Below, in pieces: positions 5,522 through 5,981 of a stretch of 5,981 bases of DNA (position 1 is the stretch's first letter; every line of letters begins with the position of its first letter). The position numbers were made by a program, and so were the translations under genes. The DNA is from Chloroflexota bacterium (GTDB taxonomy: Bacteria; Chloroflexota; UBA5177; JANWHV01). The notes under the pieces are model-generated. The model did no database searches, was not told the DNA's origin, and was given only the letters and a program-made list of their open reading frames with translations. The DNA lies in the NCBI GenBank assembly GCA_028287725.1, contig JAQBPC010000596.1, positions 1 through 5,981 on the forward strand, read 5' to 3'.

Positions 5522-5621
5522 ATGATGAACAACTGTTGAACGGGTGATGACGAGGTGATGACGATGCGGCACGGACCCCCGCGGCGGCCTCCGAATAGCG
5601 AAGGAACGCGCGACAATGAAG
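5522..5621 (+). repeat. Duplicated promoter region, copy 2 (before the second cupin)
   Basis: This is homologous to 1701-1789, and 11 bp longer. The difference falls within the repeat cluster and equals one unit; the flanks on both sides keep register. The copy ends in ACAATGAAG, matching ATAATGAAG of copy 1, although the cupin gene itself starts about 55 bases later in another frame. Confidence 0.85.
5524..5567 (+). promoter_or_regulatory. Tandem 11-bp operator of the second cupin gene
   Basis: Four consecutive 11-bp units read GATGAACAACT, GTTGAACGGGT, GATGACGAGGT and GATGACGATGC. All begin G[A/T]TGA[A/C]. The second unit is identical to the second unit of the copy before the response-regulator gene. 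Because that regulator is of the OmpR/PhoB type, which favours 10-11 bp direct repeats, it is the prime candidate to bind here and control the second cupin. The extra unit could allow one more regulator monomer to bind. Confidence 0.65.
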
Positions 5622-5705
5622 ACTGATCAGCGGCTACGAAGCGAAGCCCAAGCAGTCGAATTGGAGTGGCGAGCATGGCTGACCAACAAGAGCAGTTGTC
5701 ACTGA
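5616..5705 (+). other. Possible leader ORF overlapping the second cupin start
   Basis: The conserved AATGAAG of the duplicated promoter begins a 29-codon frame (starting MKTDQRLRSE) ending at TGA 5703-5705. It has AAGGA 10 bases upstream and overlaps the first 31 bases of the cupin gene in another frame. It may be a relic of a start codon copied with the promoter, a regulatory leader peptide, or chance if AAT belongs to a -10 box. The peptide resembles nothing I know. Confidence 0.15.
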
Positions 5706-5981
5706 AAATGTACGACGAGGAGGGTGTGAGAGTGGCGCCAGATGGAGGGGCTGCGCCGGCAGCTGCCGTGCAACGGGTCGAGCCGGCCCACGACGCCGGC
5801 AATGAAGAGGTTCCGGCGGGACGTGTAATCGTCAATCCGATCAGCGGTGAGCGGATCGTCATCCGCGAGAGCGGCGAGCAAACCGGCGGCCGGCTGCTGT
5901 CCTTTGACCTCTTTCTGCCACCCCGCGCTCACGTTCCTGCCCGTCATGTCCATCCGACCCAGGAAGAGCGCTTTACCATAA
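5675..5981 (+). CDS. Cupin-domain protein, second paralogue (3' end outside window)
   Basis: The frame from ATG 5675 stays open for 102 codons to the window edge, so the gene is cut there. GGAG (5663-5666) lies 8 bases before the ATG and supports this start; an in-frame ATG at 5708 is the alternative. Residues 1-49 are a low-complexity acidic and Ala/Pro-rich lead absent from the first cupin. Residues 51-102 align with residues 8-58 of that protein: NPISGERI is identical, and cupin motif 1 is present as ARHVHPTQEERF (His91, His93, Glu97). The second motif lies beyond the window. Like its paralogue, it should bind a metal in a cupin barrel; substrate unknown. It is preceded by a four-unit 11-bp repeat cluster, a copy of the one in front of the response-regulator gene, so control by the adjoining two-component system is likely. 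Confidence 0.85.
   Translation, partial: MADQQEQLSLKMYDEEGVRVAPDGGAAPAAAVQRVEPAHDAGNEEVPAGRVIVNPISGERIVIRESGEQTGGRLLSFDLFLPPRAHVPARHVHPTQEERFTI

Noticed and set aside
5522..5621. Insertion sequence or transposon end as the source of the duplication
   Set aside because: No transposase, terminal inverted repeats or target duplication is visible, and both copies are in matching orientation in front of genes.

Overview
This GC-rich window looks like chromosomal DNA from a high-GC environmental bacterium. A Chloroflexota-type host is my guess from the overall flavour of the proteins (the cupin with its C-terminal helical tail, the DUF2269-like membrane protein, the receiver domain with K-S in place of K-P). 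The phylum is inference, not something the sequence proves.

Layout. Positions 1-269 hold no convincing gene but contain a 19-bp hairpin capped by a GCAA loop. Positions 270-847 (minus strand) carry the remains of a small multi-pass membrane protein of the DUF2269 type, interrupted by an in-frame TGA and at least two frameshifts. A strong hairpin (912-947) separates it from an intact minus-strand cupin gene (961-1545). A divergent intergenic region follows, with a perfect inverted repeat near the cupin start and a set of 11-bp tandem repeats nearer the next genes. Next comes a two-component operon on the plus strand: an OmpR/PhoB-type response regulator (1784-2563) overlapping by 4 bp a membrane histidine kinase (2560-4071). 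A convergent gene, 4251-5411 on the minus strand, encodes an MGDG-synthase/UgtP-like glycosyltransferase. The window ends with the first 102 codons of a second cupin gene (from 5675, plus strand), a paralogue of the first.

The most informative signal is non-coding. The promoter region of the response regulator (1701-1789) is present a second time upstream of the second cupin (5522-5621). Both copies are built on 11-bp direct repeats of the form G[A/T]TGA[A/C]. The cupin copy has exactly one more 11-bp unit, while the 43 bp following the repeats align without gaps. Direct repeats of about 11 bp are the usual target of OmpR/PhoB-family regulators. The simplest model is that the kinase and regulator control their own operon and the second cupin gene, and perhaps the first cupin gene from the shared divergent region. 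The stimulus is unknown because the extracytoplasmic sensor region of the kinase matches no domain I recognise.
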